A stretch of DNA of 64,000 nt. It comes from Eleginops maclovinus (Eukaryota > Chordata > Actinopteri > Perciformes > Eleginopidae). Below, piece by piece: positions 13,264-38,946 of the stretch. A program made the position numbers and the translations under genes. The notes beneath the pieces are model-generated. The model was not told where the DNA came from. It worked only from the letters and a program-made list of their open reading frames with translations, and did not search any database. The DNA lies in assembly GCF_036324505.1 (NCBI RefSeq), contig NC_086350.1, forward strand, positions 22,269,640 through 22,333,639, given 5' to 3'. Position 1 is the stretch's first letter, and each line of letters begins with the position of its first letter.

Positions 13264-14285
13264 CAATACAATGTATCATACAATACAATTATTCTGTGTT
13301 TCTGCTGGCAGATTTCTAATCTTATTAAGAGTTCAACAAATTAATACTTACCATCAAAAGAAAATGTTTTGTTAAGACTCGTTCCATGGCTCAACTTTTA
13401 TGATAATCAACAAATGATTTTGACAGCTTGCATGAGAGAAAAAAAAAAAAGCTGAACTCAACTGAACATGGTTGGGTTGTGAGGTAAGGGTAGGATCAAA
13501 CAGACTTTCGAAGTTGCCATGACATGAACATATTTTTAAAAAAACATGGAAATACCCGACAGATATTTCAATAATGAAGTTAGTTGGTGTCTTGAGTATA
13601 AAGAAAAGTTATGCACAATTTAGAGCAGTGACTTCACTTCCTTTCATACAGACACTCAGTTGAACCAGCAGGTCCTGAGCAGGGAGTCATAAGATCATCT
13701 GTGGTGGAGAGCAGCATTCATTTCTTTTAAAATAGTAACACATTCAGCAACAAACAAACAACTAATTCAGGGTGTCTGTGTGTTGTAAAAAGGCTGAACT
13801 AGCTCTTACTTTCTAGCTTTTTTTATCCAATGTTTCTGTGTTGAATCTTAATGCAAACATGTGTTTCCTTACATACAGTCAAAGGAGAAGTATCAGATGT
13901 GAATCCATGCAGTGACTGTGGCATCGTGCTGATGTAATACAATCCCTGTCTGATTGAGACAGAAGGCGAGGGGGAAGGGAAAGAGATGTAAACAGGAGCA
14001 GAGGAGCCGTGAAGAAGAGGAGAGGAGAGGAGTATTTGTTGGGGCCCCCATTCCAACCAATAGAATGTGAACAGACAAGGCCAAAAAAATGCATCCAATC
14101 GTGTGAAAGGAAGGTGGTCAGGTGACCGCATGGCTGCATGTTCCATGGAGGTGGCCGGCTAGTCTGGTTGCTACGGTAACTAGTTGGTATCCTAGAGACT
14201 GGCAAAAAGGTTTATAGAAAACTGAATGGTAAGACACCCAGAAAAGGAGAGAGAGAGAGATGGAAGCCTCATCCAATATTTCTCT

Positions 14286-14289
<4 letters not shown>
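13264..14289. other. Unassigned intronic DNA
   Basis: Nothing recognised. The stretch 13900-14220 is less AT-rich, but its overlapping open frames resemble no known protein. Confidence 0.5.

Positions 14290-14343
<54 letters not shown>
14290..14343. repeat. (CA)n microsatellite
   Basis: Pure CA tract of 27 units, only 83 bp from the next CA tract in the same orientation. Confidence 0.97.
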
Positions 14344-14345
<2 letters not shown>

Positions 14346-14424
14346 ACCTTGTGACAGTGTGTATTTGGGGTGCGGTGGCCATTAGAGATAAGAGCTGTTA
14401 AATTAGATTATCTTATTTTCACAG

Positions 14425-17356
<2,932 letters not shown>

Positions 17357-17652
17357 TTAAAAAGCCCCTAGTAAGCTAATTTTCAGATTCATATTTGTAT
17401 TTTGTGCCCCGGCCCTTAGCCTATCACATACAATGTGTTGGAGCACTAGAAAACAGACGTGTGTAACATAGTGATGTCACTATGAAATGGAAGTAAACAA
17501 AAGGAGTCCACTGGAGGCGTTTCAGGTAGGGGATGGGGGGGAGTGTGGGTTAGAAAAAACTCCCGGGAATGTAGCATTTGCAGACCATTTACATGCACAA
17601 AAACACACTACAGGAAAGGGAAAACCCCAAAAGCACAATATGGCCCTTTTAA
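17357..17652 (+). mobile_element. TTAA-flanked MITE, copy C
   Basis: TTAA at both ends (17357 and 17649-17652). Shares with copy D the blocks CCTATCACATACAATGTGTT, GCAGACCATTTACATGCAC and CACTACAGGAAAGGGAAAAC. The internal segment around the GATTGGTTAGCTGG block is deleted. Confidence 0.8.
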
Positions 17653-18903
17653 CAGGTTGAAGTTCACTAAAGCTTAACTTTGTGCAGATTAACAGAACAG
17701 AACCAAATACTTATTCAATATGGATTTCCCTGCAAATGTTGCTTGTTTAAATGGCTTTGTCACAACCACAACAGTAGAATTATAATTGAAAGCATTGAGC
17801 CTGTGAAAGCTTCCCCATCCTTCATCATAATCCTGCATATCAGTCACGGTAACCCTGTCCTTATGCTTCTTTTCATCGCTTTGCCTTTAGGCAGTTGCAA
17901 TATAGTGCTGAAATAATGCCTTCAATAAATATTGTTATTGCAGACAAAGCTTTAGTTCAAGAACTGAGGTATAAAAAAGATGAGACAATAAAGAAAAGAT
18001 TCACTCTGAAGTATGAGAGGGAAAAGTGATGTCTTAATGTAGGACAAATAATGAACATACTGGTGGATAATGACAAATAGGACTTAAAGGACTAAATCAA
18101 TATGAATGGACACTATTAAATTGTGTTTGGCTGTGCAGTGATATACAGTCTTATTTTTTTAAAGATGTTCTAAGAGTAAAATAATCAAAAATGGATCCAG
18201 AGTTTGTTTTTGTGTGTAAGATCTATACGCAAGGGACCATAATTATGCCAAAAAACAAATGATGATATTTGTGTCCTGCATGTCATAGATTTATTCTAAT
18301 ATTACTAAAAGACTAAAGGCATTATAGTATGGGAAAGGCGAATGCTTACAATATTTTCTTAGAAAGAGTAACCGACATAAAACAAGGTAAACAAGATATG
18401 GGACTTTGTTTTTGTCAGTGTGTGTTTTGGCTAGCAAGGCATCGTTTTTGTTTGTTTGTATGATTATTGATGTGTAAATATGTATATGTTTATATATGTA
18501 TGTAACTCCCGCTTTACTGATGGGCAGGGAAAAAACATGGATGGATATACACTGAAACATTTGCATACTGAATATTGATTGGGGGGAGGGGATTGTTCTT
18601 TTATAACAGTGTTATGTATACAATAATATAATATATTCTGTCTCCTGCGGCCATCAAACCAAGATTTTCTGGTTCAATAAACCAAGACATTGCTGACATA
18701 GCAGGATAAAACAATAAAAAGTCCAACGTGTGCTTTTTAATACATTACAGAACATGTGTGTTCTTTTAAGAAATATACAATATAAAAACATTCAAAGTAA
18801 GGGCATTTTGGAAACACCAGTAAAATAATGTTATTCCCTCACAAGTACAGGGTATGTGTGTGAAAAAGAGGAACATGATAGAACACAAGTCTGAGTGAAC
18901 TGG
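17653..18903. other. Unassigned intronic DNA
   Basis: AT-rich, no recognised feature. Confidence 0.5.
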
Positions 18904-19229
18904 TTAAAGGGGCCCTATGATGCTCATTTTCAGGTTTAAGCCCAGTCGGCCCTGATTGGTTAGCTGGCCGGCTCTGTTGTGATTGATCAACTGCTTAAAG
19001 AAGTCCAGCCATTAGCCTATCACGTGCAATGTGCTGGAGTACTAGCTGGAGAAGTGCAAGTGGTATGTAGTTATGTCACAGAAGTAATAAAAGGAATCCA
19101 ATGGATGAGTTTCAGGCAGGGGGGGCCTTATGGATTTTAGCCTTTGCAGACCATTTACATGCACTAAAGCCATTATAACACACTACAGGAAAGGGAAAAC
19201 CCCAAACGTGCATAATAGGGCCCCTTTAA
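18904..19229 (+). mobile_element. TTAA-flanked MITE, copy D (most complete)
   Basis: Left end TTAAAGGGGCCCTAT and right end ATAGGGCCCCTTTAA form a perfect inverted repeat that includes the TTAA on each side. Inside are GATTGGTTAGCTGGCCGG, TCACGTGCAATGTGCTGG, GCAGACCATTTACATGCAC and ACTACAGGAAAGGGAAAAC. A TTAA target with AGGGGCCC termini suggests a Kolobok- or piggyBac-type non-autonomous element; the superfamily is inferred. It is the reference for copies A, B, C, E and F. Confidence 0.85.
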
Positions 19230-21917
19230 CTAGTTCACAAGGACATCTGATGCTGTCCTGGCACAGATTTCCTTCCACAGCCAACTAAGTTCCAAATAAA
19301 TGGAGAGAGGGGAGGAATGGAGGGAGGAGGGAAGGAAGAGGATGGTTGAGAGGGGAAGAGGAAGATACTCCAACCAGCTTTCGATTAAAAGTCAAGACAC
19401 GTTGGGGCCAAAACTGTCATTGCCCAACACACAGCCGCACACAAACCCTTGAGCCTTTCCTCCACTAGCGGATCAATAGAAGCAGCACTTAGGATTGCAG
19501 CACAACAAGAGATGGAGAGGGTAGGGTGGGGTGGGGAGAGTGAGGCCTGGGAGGAAGAATTAGGAACATTCCAGAATCAGCGGTGAAGTCTGGTAGGAAT
19601 CTTAAAACCCTTGTTGGGAGAAACTGCGGAAAGTAAAAAAGACTTGTGTGGGTGTGAAGTGGGAAAATCTGACTTAAGTATTACACCTTAAAGAATGTGT
19701 CTCCTGAGTCTTTCATTCCAACCCTTGACAGTAGTTGGATATTTTATCTATGCCCACATAAACTTAAAAAGTGCATTTGTACATGGCCAAAGATGTTCTA
19801 AACTCAATGTCGTGTAAACACAGCTATTGTGTGTCGTATCATTTGCCAGAGCTGAGAAAGTGCACAAGTGACATCTGTTTGCAAATTATTTCAGCACTGG
19901 TCTGTGGCAATTTCTGTTTCATCTTTATTACTGCTCAAACAGCCTTTTCAAAACAGAAAGGTGTCTAAACAATGAATCCCATCAAATATTTAAATCCAAT
20001 CAAAATATGTATTTCTGATATATTGTGTTGAAACTACAGTCTTTTTCAATCACTAAAATGTCTTTTTTATTCTCTTTTTTTGGCCAAAGTGGGTTCAGTA
20101 ATGGATGAATGGAGATGAAGCAGCAGTTGGGCATAAACAGAGATACAAAGAGAGAAGGATGCACAAAAGGATAAAGGGTAAGAAAGGAATACAGAACAAG
20201 GATAAGGAAGTAGGAGAAGTGGACAGGATGGAGGGATAGTTGGAAGCGGGCTTTTTCATTTCATGTGCACAGGGTAATGGGTTATGCCCCCACACACACA
20301 GGGGACACCCCATTTGAGGCTTAAATATTGATGAACAGACAAATGAAGCTTTTTATGGAGTTAATAATTAAATAAAATGAATTAGAGGAGGGGAGACGTG
20401 GATAGAGGGTGGAGACAAAGAGGGGGAGGAAGTTTTTTTTTGTTTTTTTATATTGTTTGCCATAAACCCACTCAAATCTACATTTCCATTAACCTTCTTC
20501 TGTTTTTTTTTTCTCCATGTTTTCCACCTCAACAGTCGCCATCTTCATTTCCTCCTCGGCGTCTTTTTTGTCTCTCTCCCTCTCTCCTGGGTGATCGTGT
20601 TACCATGGCAACAGCAGACACCAGAATTAATCATCTAGAGAGGGCTCATTTCTCTTTCAGCTACAGTGAAACACACACATTGTGTCAGGTTTACGTGACA
20701 TGACACTCGCCTCATGCTGACTCCACATAACTGCAACATTAGTTCAGTATCTTCCCAGACACACGTGCAGACACACATCCAGGGATACATTTAGGAACAC
20801 AATAAAGATCCCACCATTAAAACATTACTCCATATCTCTGATTATCAGTGGGTATACTGCTGGCATTCAAATGTAACAAGGAATGACAAATTGCATTTAA
20901 GGCGCATTTAAATTGAGGTTTCAGACCCTTTTTGTCACAGTAATCAAGTTATCAGCAATATAAATATATAGGACTGTGCTACCGAAGAGGTGCAATCTGT
21001 CGTTCAAATGAATCAGTGAAGTGTGAGATTTGGGGAACGCAAAGCAACCCTTCAATTGCATCATGCCGCTGTCTGCAAAACCCCAGCGGGAAGTACAGCT
21101 GATGGAAATGTTCACATGTTAGCAGATGTGTCTGAATGTGAGCGCTCTGTTCACTAAGAGGTGGATAATGGCGCTCTCGAGATGGACAAAAATACAAATC
21201 TATTGACCAAAGACAGGAAGAGAGAAGGGCATCGAGAGAGAGGGAGAGAGAGACTCACGCTGACGGTTTCTGCTAACCTTCAATTAGCAGCGGTAGTCAG
21301 CAGGGCATTGATTAGCCTCTAAATGCCATGGCGGTGAGCAAACACCCACATCTAAAGACACACGGAGCAAACTGGTATAGTCGCCTGCACAGGTACTAGT
21401 TGTTGTAACATTTCATCTGGATCAGAAGTGCACAGACACTATTGGTGAATCAAAAAGAATCGTTGGGATATAATTGGCCCCGATCAGACAGAATGCATTT
21501 CAGCAGCCTGGGGTTTCTTCTCTCATTACATAATTGCATTTAAGGTGTTTTGCAAGCTGCATTTGTGTTGCTGTTTTGAGCCTCAAGTTGGAAAAAAAAG
21601 TGTGTAAAGTGGAAAACCCAAAATGTTATTGCTGTTTTACCGATTTTCCATCAAATGACTTGATTTATTTTCAACATGTCATTCCCTTTAAACATGTGCT
21701 ATATTACATTTTGACAGCAAATAAAAAAAGAAAATGTTATTCACTGCAGGGCTTTTGTACTTAGATGCACAGGTGTTGACTGTGTCCACTAACAACTGAC
21801 GCTGTGCCACTAGGCTATTCTGCTATTTCTGAATGCTCAGCTTGGCCCAGGCACCCTAAATTAATCACAAACTATGTATGCTTCACAAGAGCTAGGAAGA
21901 AATGTTGCTGAGTGGCG
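19230..21917. other. Unassigned intronic DNA
   Basis: Purine-rich on the plus strand at 19290-19370 and 20100-20240. The block 21240-21345 (AATTAG and GATTAG motifs in non-repetitive sequence) looks like possible conserved noncoding DNA; see findings. Confidence 0.5.
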
Positions 21918-22130
21918 CTCTTAAATCTGCTATCAGAGCAATTTCAGTCAGGCTTCATGAAATACCACTGCACCAACACTGCACTCCTCACAGTACTTAA
22001 GGATCCCAACATCCTTCGAACATCATCTAGTTTAGCTCTCTCTGACCTATGACACCACTGATCATCGGAGGCTGAATCTTAATCAGAGTTTGGGGATCTT
22101 CAGTTAATCATAAATTGGATTTATTCCTTA
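21918..22130 (+). pseudogene. Old L2/CR1-like LINE reverse-transcriptase fragment
   Basis: A plus-strand reading gives QFQSGFMKYHCTNTALLTVL, then a spacer, then SLALSDL and TTDHRRLN. This is the pattern before and across RT motif A (usual form LLDLSAAFDTVDH) in L2/CR1-type LINEs. It is interrupted by a stop and base changes, and no other LINE parts are visible nearby. It is a short, inactive relic. Confidence 0.6.
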
Positions 22131-23148
22131 TTAAAAGTACCTTTAGCGATTCAAGATTATAATGTATGATTCTGACCTTTGGACATGTAGTCCCTGATTC
22201 ACATCCTGCCTTTAATTGATTTAAAATAGTGTACATGTGTACCTTAAATACAGGTTATATTGCTATTAAAGTGTTATTTTTTTCAACATTTAAAATGAAA
22301 TGAAATCTTTTATTAAGGTTTATTTATGTAATCTTCACTGTCTTGCCTGCAGTTGCCTGAGCTTCCAGGTTGCATTGTTTTAATCTGCTGTCTGGCACTG
22401 AGCCAAGATGCCGCATCGTCCCTTTATGCAATCTGGCCAAGGTGCAGTAACCACGACTGGCATGGTATGGAAAAAGAAGGGATCGCCCCTTAACACAAGC
22501 AGCTTATCAGACTGACATAATTCTGTACTTTTCCAATCGTTTGAGGAGGACTGTTCCTCTGCAGAACATTTGTGAACTCCATGACAATCTGTGAGTGCCA
22601 GCATGACGTCAGAACTCCTCTAATGGTCACTTAAGTCTCGTCTGGGCACATTTTTCACGGTATTAAAAGCTTTCACCTGATCTGGGAACAAACTACTGAA
22701 AAACACAGGCGACATCCCTGCAACACCCACTCTGCTCTAACTTTCCTGGCCATGCAGAGCACGATCAACACCAGCAGCATTCTAAGTGATAGCGGCTGGC
22801 GACACAAATATTGTCAGCGAGGTAACCAAAATGTCAGTTCTGACTTGCAACAACTCAGACAGAAGAGCAGATGCCTCGGATTGACAGGGTCTCTGTGTAA
22901 CCCTGTCTTGAAAATTCACTTTATTCCTTATAAAAAGGTATTATATTTGATCTGCCACAATCTTACTTCTAGCATAGAATTTTTTAAAGAATTGATAAGA
23001 AAACAAGGGTTGTTGAAGAAGTCTACTGCACAGTTATTCAATATATAAAAAGGAGCTCCATTTGAGATGTACAGACACGTCTCCATACTGAACTCACAAC
23101 ATGGAAATACAGTCACTCAACAATGGGTGAGCAACTCAATAGCAGTGA
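22131..23148. other. Unassigned intronic DNA
   Basis: No element or exon recognised; several short chance frames. Confidence 0.5.
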
Positions 23149-23899
23149 CCTGGATATGCTTCCAATATAACTTCCTACAAAAATTTAGACTCAATACTTG
23201 TTTCCCCTTTATTCTTTATTGTGATTTTTTTGCTGTGTTGCTCTATCTTTTTCCTGTTTCCAGGGTAATAAGGATAATATTCACTTTCTAGGAAGACATG
23301 ATTTTACTATGTTTGCCTTTAATTCCTGCCCTCGCTGACTTCTAGTTGAGATCATATGGCAGAGTTTAATAGCACTTTGAAAAACATCTCACAAAAGCAT
23401 AGTGCTTATCTTTTCAGTGTTCTTAAAATGAAAAACCTTGTTATGTCATTATACTCCAGAGCAGATTGATGACATATATCATATGTTTAGTGTTAGAAAT
23501 GAAGAGTTCTGAGGTACCGGGATCTCCTGATTCTATTTTTTAAAGGTTTTTATTGATTTGTTGTTTGCGTACTGTTAAACACACATCAGCCTCTTCCTTG
23601 GCATCTGCAGCTCGACACATTGCTTCCGCAGAGACTGAAGCACCAAATTAATTTTGTCCTCGCTTCACCTCTGGTTCAGTGGAAGACACGGGGAAGTATT
23701 TTAAAAATGTTTTTTTGTAAGTTTCTGTTCGGCAAGCAATGAGTGTCAAGATAATGCAGAACTACTCAAAGTTTTACCTTTATCTATTTCTGCAGTGATG
23801 CAGTACATATTCATCAATGCACATGACAGCTGATGTGCACACCATGAGAATAAACCATTCATTCTTCGTCCTAGCTGCAGTGTATTTGTCTGTGCTTTG
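23149..23899 (+). repeat. Inverted duplication, left arm (about 750 bp)
   Basis: From CCTGGATATGCTTCC to TTTGTCTGTGCTTTG this block is repeated in reverse complement at 50846-51597 with only about a dozen differences seen by eye. It has no coding sequence beyond chance frames, no inverted termini and no target duplication. The two arms face each other across the gnao1 exon. Confidence 0.92.
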
Positions 23900-24604
23900 G
23901 CCCTCTTCTTGCTGCAGCTATCGCTCTCTGCCAAACGGCTGGTTTCTAAATAAGAGTCAGTCATCAAATATAGATTCAAATGTCCTTCATAATTTACATC
24001 GACAAGGCACAGCAGAGACGCACTTCATTACTCTGGCTCCATGTATGCACTGAATGTGAATGTGTGTGTACTGGGAGATGTGTTAATTACAAAATAGGAA
24101 AACTAGGGCACAACGATGGAAAACATGAAAAACAGGAATAGAAGAGGGAAGACAAAGGAACATTTAAATACAATCTGTTCCTTGTCCATTGTACGACCAA
24201 GTGAGAAGTCAGCTTTGATTTAATGCCGAGAGCCAGTTGCTTATTGGTTGGTAATTGCAGGTGTGCTTTGGCTGACATCTAGTTGGTTTGCTTGGATAAT
24301 GTTTGGTGAGAGCAATAATGTAACCACTGTCCATATTAATTTTTGCAGTTGATTCACTAACACATACACATGATGGAGCAGAGAACTCCACGGTGCACGA
24401 CTGGCAAAGCGGAAAGGAAAGACAAATATAAGTGATTTTGGACTTTAGAACACGTCTCAAAAATTATTGGACAAATTGTTATGTTATGAGTGGTTTAGGC
24501 ATTCACTGTTGACATTAGATCATCAGGTTTATGTTTTAATTTCTTACATACTTTGATTTTTGACCAAATACCTGATGTCATATGGTGTCTTTTCGTTCAG
24601 TATA
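23900..24604. other. Unassigned intronic DNA
   Basis: Nothing recognised. Confidence 0.5.
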
Positions 24605-24832
24605 CAGCTGCAGAAAAAAATAAGAGACCACTGCAGCATTATCAGTTTCTCTGGTTTTATTATTTATAGTTATGTCTTTGAGTTAAAATATTTTTTTTTA
24701 AATTGTATTCTATAAACTACTGACAATGTTTCTCTGTTTTCGAATTTAACAGATACTGGAATGGCTGCCATACATGTAGAGATGAAGATTTAAGAAAAAC
24801 TTTGAGTTGTCTCTTAATTTTTTCAAGAGCCG
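24605..24832 (+). mobile_element. TA-flanked 230-bp MITE, copy 2
   Basis: CAGCTGCAGAAAAAAATAAG at the left, mirrored at the right by CTTAATTTTTTCAAGAGCCG. TA on both sides (24603-24604, 24833-24834). Same internal sequence as copies 1 and 3, including CTGGAATGGCTGCCATACAT. Confidence 0.85.
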
Positions 24833-24834
24833 TA

Positions 24835-25925
24835 TCATTGATACTACAAGGATCTAAAAAGGGCAAAGAATTGTACTTCATACTTTGTATAGAAACGGTA
24901 TTACAACTGTAGATTGTGCTTAAAATACATTAGTTTCTATTTAGAGATATCATTAAAAGCCAAACAACTGTTGTGTATCAGTTCTAACCAATAATGACTT
25001 CATACATTGTAGAAGAAAACCTTGTTTGTATTCCTTTTGTAACCAATGGTAGGGCATTCTACACTTCAAGATTACACAACATAACATTTATTCTGGCCCA
25101 TTTTATCAAGCTCGGAAACCATACTTTGGAAAATATTGACCAGAGAGGGATAATGATGGGAAACAGGAGATTTACACATCTGAGGTTTTGTATGCCAGGG
25201 ATGATATATGATGCTTATAGGCAGGTGTCTAATTTTAGCTCGGCCTAATTAGCTCCACAAGCAGTTGGCTGCCAGATTGAACACAGAGGACTTCAACCAC
25301 AACAATGTCAAAGAATGTCAGTACACTAAACTGCCTGATATACAAACAGGGAAGCTATTACACACGTCTGTTTTACTTTACAGTTTAGAGCATAATATCA
25401 AGTGTGAGTCTCTGTGTGTTTGCAAACAGCCTGTACTGTATAGAGAACTGAAGTGTAGGATAGTGTTTCTGTTGTCGGACACAGCAATTGATGACATTTG
25501 GCTGTTTTGCAGAGGCATGGAAATGTTATGACATTAACGCAGGGTGCTCTATCAACCTGATCCAATCACACACACAAACACACACAGGCATGTAATAGCA
25601 GAGTGATGTGCTAATGTGCTAAACCCCCAAGGACCAACTCCAGGGCTCCTTCTCTCTCTCTATGCTCTTTTTCATCACCCTATTCATCATGTTTTACACC
25701 TGAGGGAGAATATTTCATCCTTCCCTTTCTCCCATTCTCGAGGGACTTAAGCCCTTGTTCTGTGTTTCTGAGCACCTGAGATCCCAGTCCCTGAGGTGAC
25801 TCACACACATCCCTCGAGATAACTGGACCACAGGACACACACATAAATGTAAAATGCCAGTAGCCTACATGAGATAGCAAGCCTGTCCAATTGACTAAAT
25901 AATTCATTTTGAATTGTATTAGTGC
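24835..25925. other. Unassigned intronic DNA
   Basis: Nothing recognised; chance open frames only. Confidence 0.5.
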
Positions 25926-26363
25926 ACAAGGGGGCCTATTATTCTTTTGTGGGGTGTTCACTTTCACTGTAGTGTGCTAAATAGGTATTTGTGCATGTAC
26001 ATGACCTGAAAAGGCTAAAATACCAAAGTTTGTCTCCCATACACTCCCCACAGCCACGGCCTGAAACGCCTCCATTGGACTCCTTTGTTTACTTCTGTAA
26101 CATAATGACATCACTATGTTACATTTTGCACTTCTATTGGATGGCGCTTCAACTCATTGTACATGATAGACTATGGGGTGGTACAGCTCTGATTGGTTGA
26201 CCAATCACAACAGAGCCTGCCAGCTAACCAATCAGAAACAAAGGTAAACAGATGTGCTGCAGCACAGGCCGTATGAGAACAATAAAGCACTTTTTGAACA
26301 TCAAACATGTCAAAGTAGAAGCACTAAATACAAATGTGAAAATTGCAAAATAGGCCCCTTTAA
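25926..26363 (-). mobile_element. TTAA-flanked MITE, copy E
   Basis: Right end ATAGGCCCCTTTAA with TTAA at 26360-26363; left end GGGGGCCTATTATT lacks the TTAA. Contains GCCTCCATTGGACTCC, GACATCACTATGTTAC and GCCAGCTAACCAATCAG, the reverse complement of the copy D/F blocks. Confidence 0.8.
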
Positions 26364-27807
<1,444 letters not shown>

Positions 27808-28062
27808 CATCCATCCATTCTCTAAAACCGCTTAGCCTGTTCAAGGTCGCAGGGGGGCTGGAGTCCATCCCAGTGTGCTTTCGTTGCCAGTCCATCACAG
27901 GGGCTGGCACACAAGGACACACACATTCATACTCACATTCACACCTACAGGCGATATATAGCAGCCACTTCCATAAACGTGCTCGTCTCTGGACTGTGGT
28001 AGAGCAAGGAGAACATGCCAACTGTACACAGGAGTGTCCTAGCTGGGCCTCGGATTCAAACC
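27808..28062. repeat. Common teleost interspersed repeat
   Basis: Starts CATCCATTCTCTAAAACCGC and proceeds through GGGGGGCTGGAGTCCATCCC, GCCAGTCCATCACAGGGGCT, CATTCACACCTAC, GGACTGTGG and AGAACATGCCAACT, ending GGATTCAAACC. I recognise this ordered series as a very common fish-genome repeat but do not assign its class. It explains the 196-residue minus-strand open frame overlapping it. Confidence 0.75.
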
Positions 28063-31675
<3,613 letters not shown>

Positions 31676-32024
31676 GATAGATAGATAGAATCGGAGGATG
31701 AAACCCTCTTTAGTGTCACATACATGCACACAGCAGAGCACACACAGAATGAAATTGGTCCTCTGCATTTAACCCATCCTAGTGCTAGGAGCAGTGGGCA
31801 GCTATCGTGCAGCGCCCGGGGAGCAATGGGGAGGGGGGATTGGAGGTGTCCGGTGCCTTGCTCAAGGGCACCACAGCAGGGAGGTGCAGGAGGTGAACTG
31901 GGACCTCTCCAAGTAGCAGTCCACCTTCCATATTTCCAAGTCTGTTCGGGGACTTGAACCGGCGACCCTACGATTCCACCCTACGATTCCCAGTCCAAGC
32001 CCCTACTGACTGAGCCACTGCTGG
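31676..32024 (-). mobile_element. tRNA-derived SINE, copy 2
   Basis: Minus-strand head with A box TGGCTCAGTCAGTAG (32003-32017) and B box GGTTCAAGTCCCC (31948-31960). Then the GTGCCCTTGAGCAAGGCACC block, a body whose plus strand reads GCATTTAACCCATCC, and a TCTATCTATCTATC tail (31676-31690). A 14-bp CCTACGATTCC segment is duplicated between the two boxes. The same family relationship to copy 1 is clear at the head and middle; the tails differ. Confidence 0.8.
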
Positions 32025-32370
32025 ACAATAAGGACAGTACCTGTGTGTTTTTGTCTCCCAATAGCCCCATTCAGCCTCCAACTTCCTTTATTTAACGACA
32101 GTGTTGGGTGTAACGCGTGACAAAAGTAACGCAGTTACAGTAATGTATTACTTTTTGCTGTAACGCAGTAATATAACGCATTACTTATGAAATTTGGGTA
32201 ATATAATTCCCGTTACAACACATTTTAACCAGAAATTATGTGGTGTTTTGTTTCTAATAATTCACCGCGAGACATTCCGACACCAGAGAAATAATTGTGC
32301 CAGTAGACTAGTAACTCAGTACGCCTGTTTACTATTGGTTAAGAGGGCTGTAGAAACAGATTTGCGATTG

Positions 32371-32494
32371 AGAGCTGCAGGCTCGCAATGGAGAGCTGCA
32401 GGCTCACAATGCAGAGCTGCAGGCTCGGAGAAAAGAAAAGAAAAAGACTCGGAGAAAAGAAAAGAAAAAGACTCGGAGAAAAGAAAAGAAAAAG
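32371..32494. repeat. Two adjacent tandem repeats inside the hAT-type element
   Basis: First a 21-bp unit AGAGCTGCAGGCTCGCAATG, nearly three times (32371-32428). Then a 24-bp purine-rich unit beginning ACTCGGAGAAAAGAAAAG, exactly three times (32423-32446, 32447-32470, 32471-32494; first base differs in unit 1). Confidence 0.9.
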
Positions 32495-32530
32495 CTATCT
32501 TCTGTTGCCGAAGCAACAGAAGGTAGCTTT
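32491..32530. repeat. Inverted repeat (18-bp stem, 4-base loop)
   Basis: AAAGCTATCTTCTGTTGC and GCAACAGAAGGTAGCTTT are reverse complements with one mismatch around the loop CGAA. It directly follows the 24-bp tandem array. Confidence 0.9.
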
Positions 32531-32924
32531 CTCTCTCGGTCTGCTATGCTGCTTGAAGTGTTGAAGATAGGCAGCCTCTGTCCTCTGTGGAATCGCCGGC
32601 TTTTAGAAAGCTTGTCAGCCAAATCTCCGTTAACACACCAATGACAAGGTGAGCTAACATTTCCATAAAGACTCGTTCATATACAGCAGGATACAGGGCC
32701 GTGCAGAGGCTCCACTAACATCTTATTAATAACACACAGAGACGTCATGTTACCGGTATCAAATATTATTCAGCCCAGTTAAACGGAACATGTGTTTAAT
32801 TTCTATAAATAAACTACATTTTAGCAAAAGTAACTCAAAGTTACGCAAAAGTAGTGTAACGCAGTTATAAGTAATATGAACTGTATTACATTTTGGAAGT
32901 ATCTTGCCGAACACTGTTTAACAA

Positions 32925-34000
<1,076 letters not shown>

Positions 34001-34083
34001 TCACACCGCCCTTGGACATGGGTTTACGGAATGTGTTGAGAGCAAGGCAAAACACCAGGTTGCCACAGCAACTGTCCAAGGCC

Positions 34084-34101
34084 GGGGGGGGGGGGGGGGG
34101 G
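34084..34101. repeat. Poly-G run (18 bases)
   Basis: Uninterrupted G18 83 bp beyond the GT array; a potential G-quadruplex or slippage site. Confidence 0.95.
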
Positions 34102-38923
<4,822 letters not shown>

Positions 38924-38946
38924 GTATATATATATATATATATATA
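38924..38946. repeat. (TA)n run at a Tc1 insertion site
   Basis: Short alternating TA tract abutting the CAGTG terminus of the Tc1-like element. TA is the Tc1/mariner target. A shorter TA run sits at the other end (about 40051-40060). Confidence 0.85.

Larger units (their letters stand above)
32099..32916. mobile_element. hAT-type non-autonomous element with target duplication
   Basis: Left end CAGTGTTGGGTGTAACG and right end GCCGAACACTG are imperfect inverted repeats. The 8 bp before it, TTTAACGA (32091-32098), match the 8 bp after it, TTTAACAA (32917-32924), at 7 of 8 positions. CAGTG termini with an 8-bp duplication are the hAT signature. Subterminal regions are rich in GTAACGC/TTACT motifs on both sides. 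No transposase frame is present. It carries internal tandem repeats and a hairpin, listed next. Confidence 0.85.

Noticed and set aside
13879..14205. Overlapping 107-108-residue minus-strand frames as a possible gene
   Set aside because: No domain, no splice context and three competing frames over the same bases; typical of chance.
23746..23979. 77-residue frame duplicated at 50739-50999 as a conserved small protein
   Set aside because: The similarity follows from the 750-bp DNA duplication. Conservation is no higher in the frame than outside it, and neither copy has a gene context.
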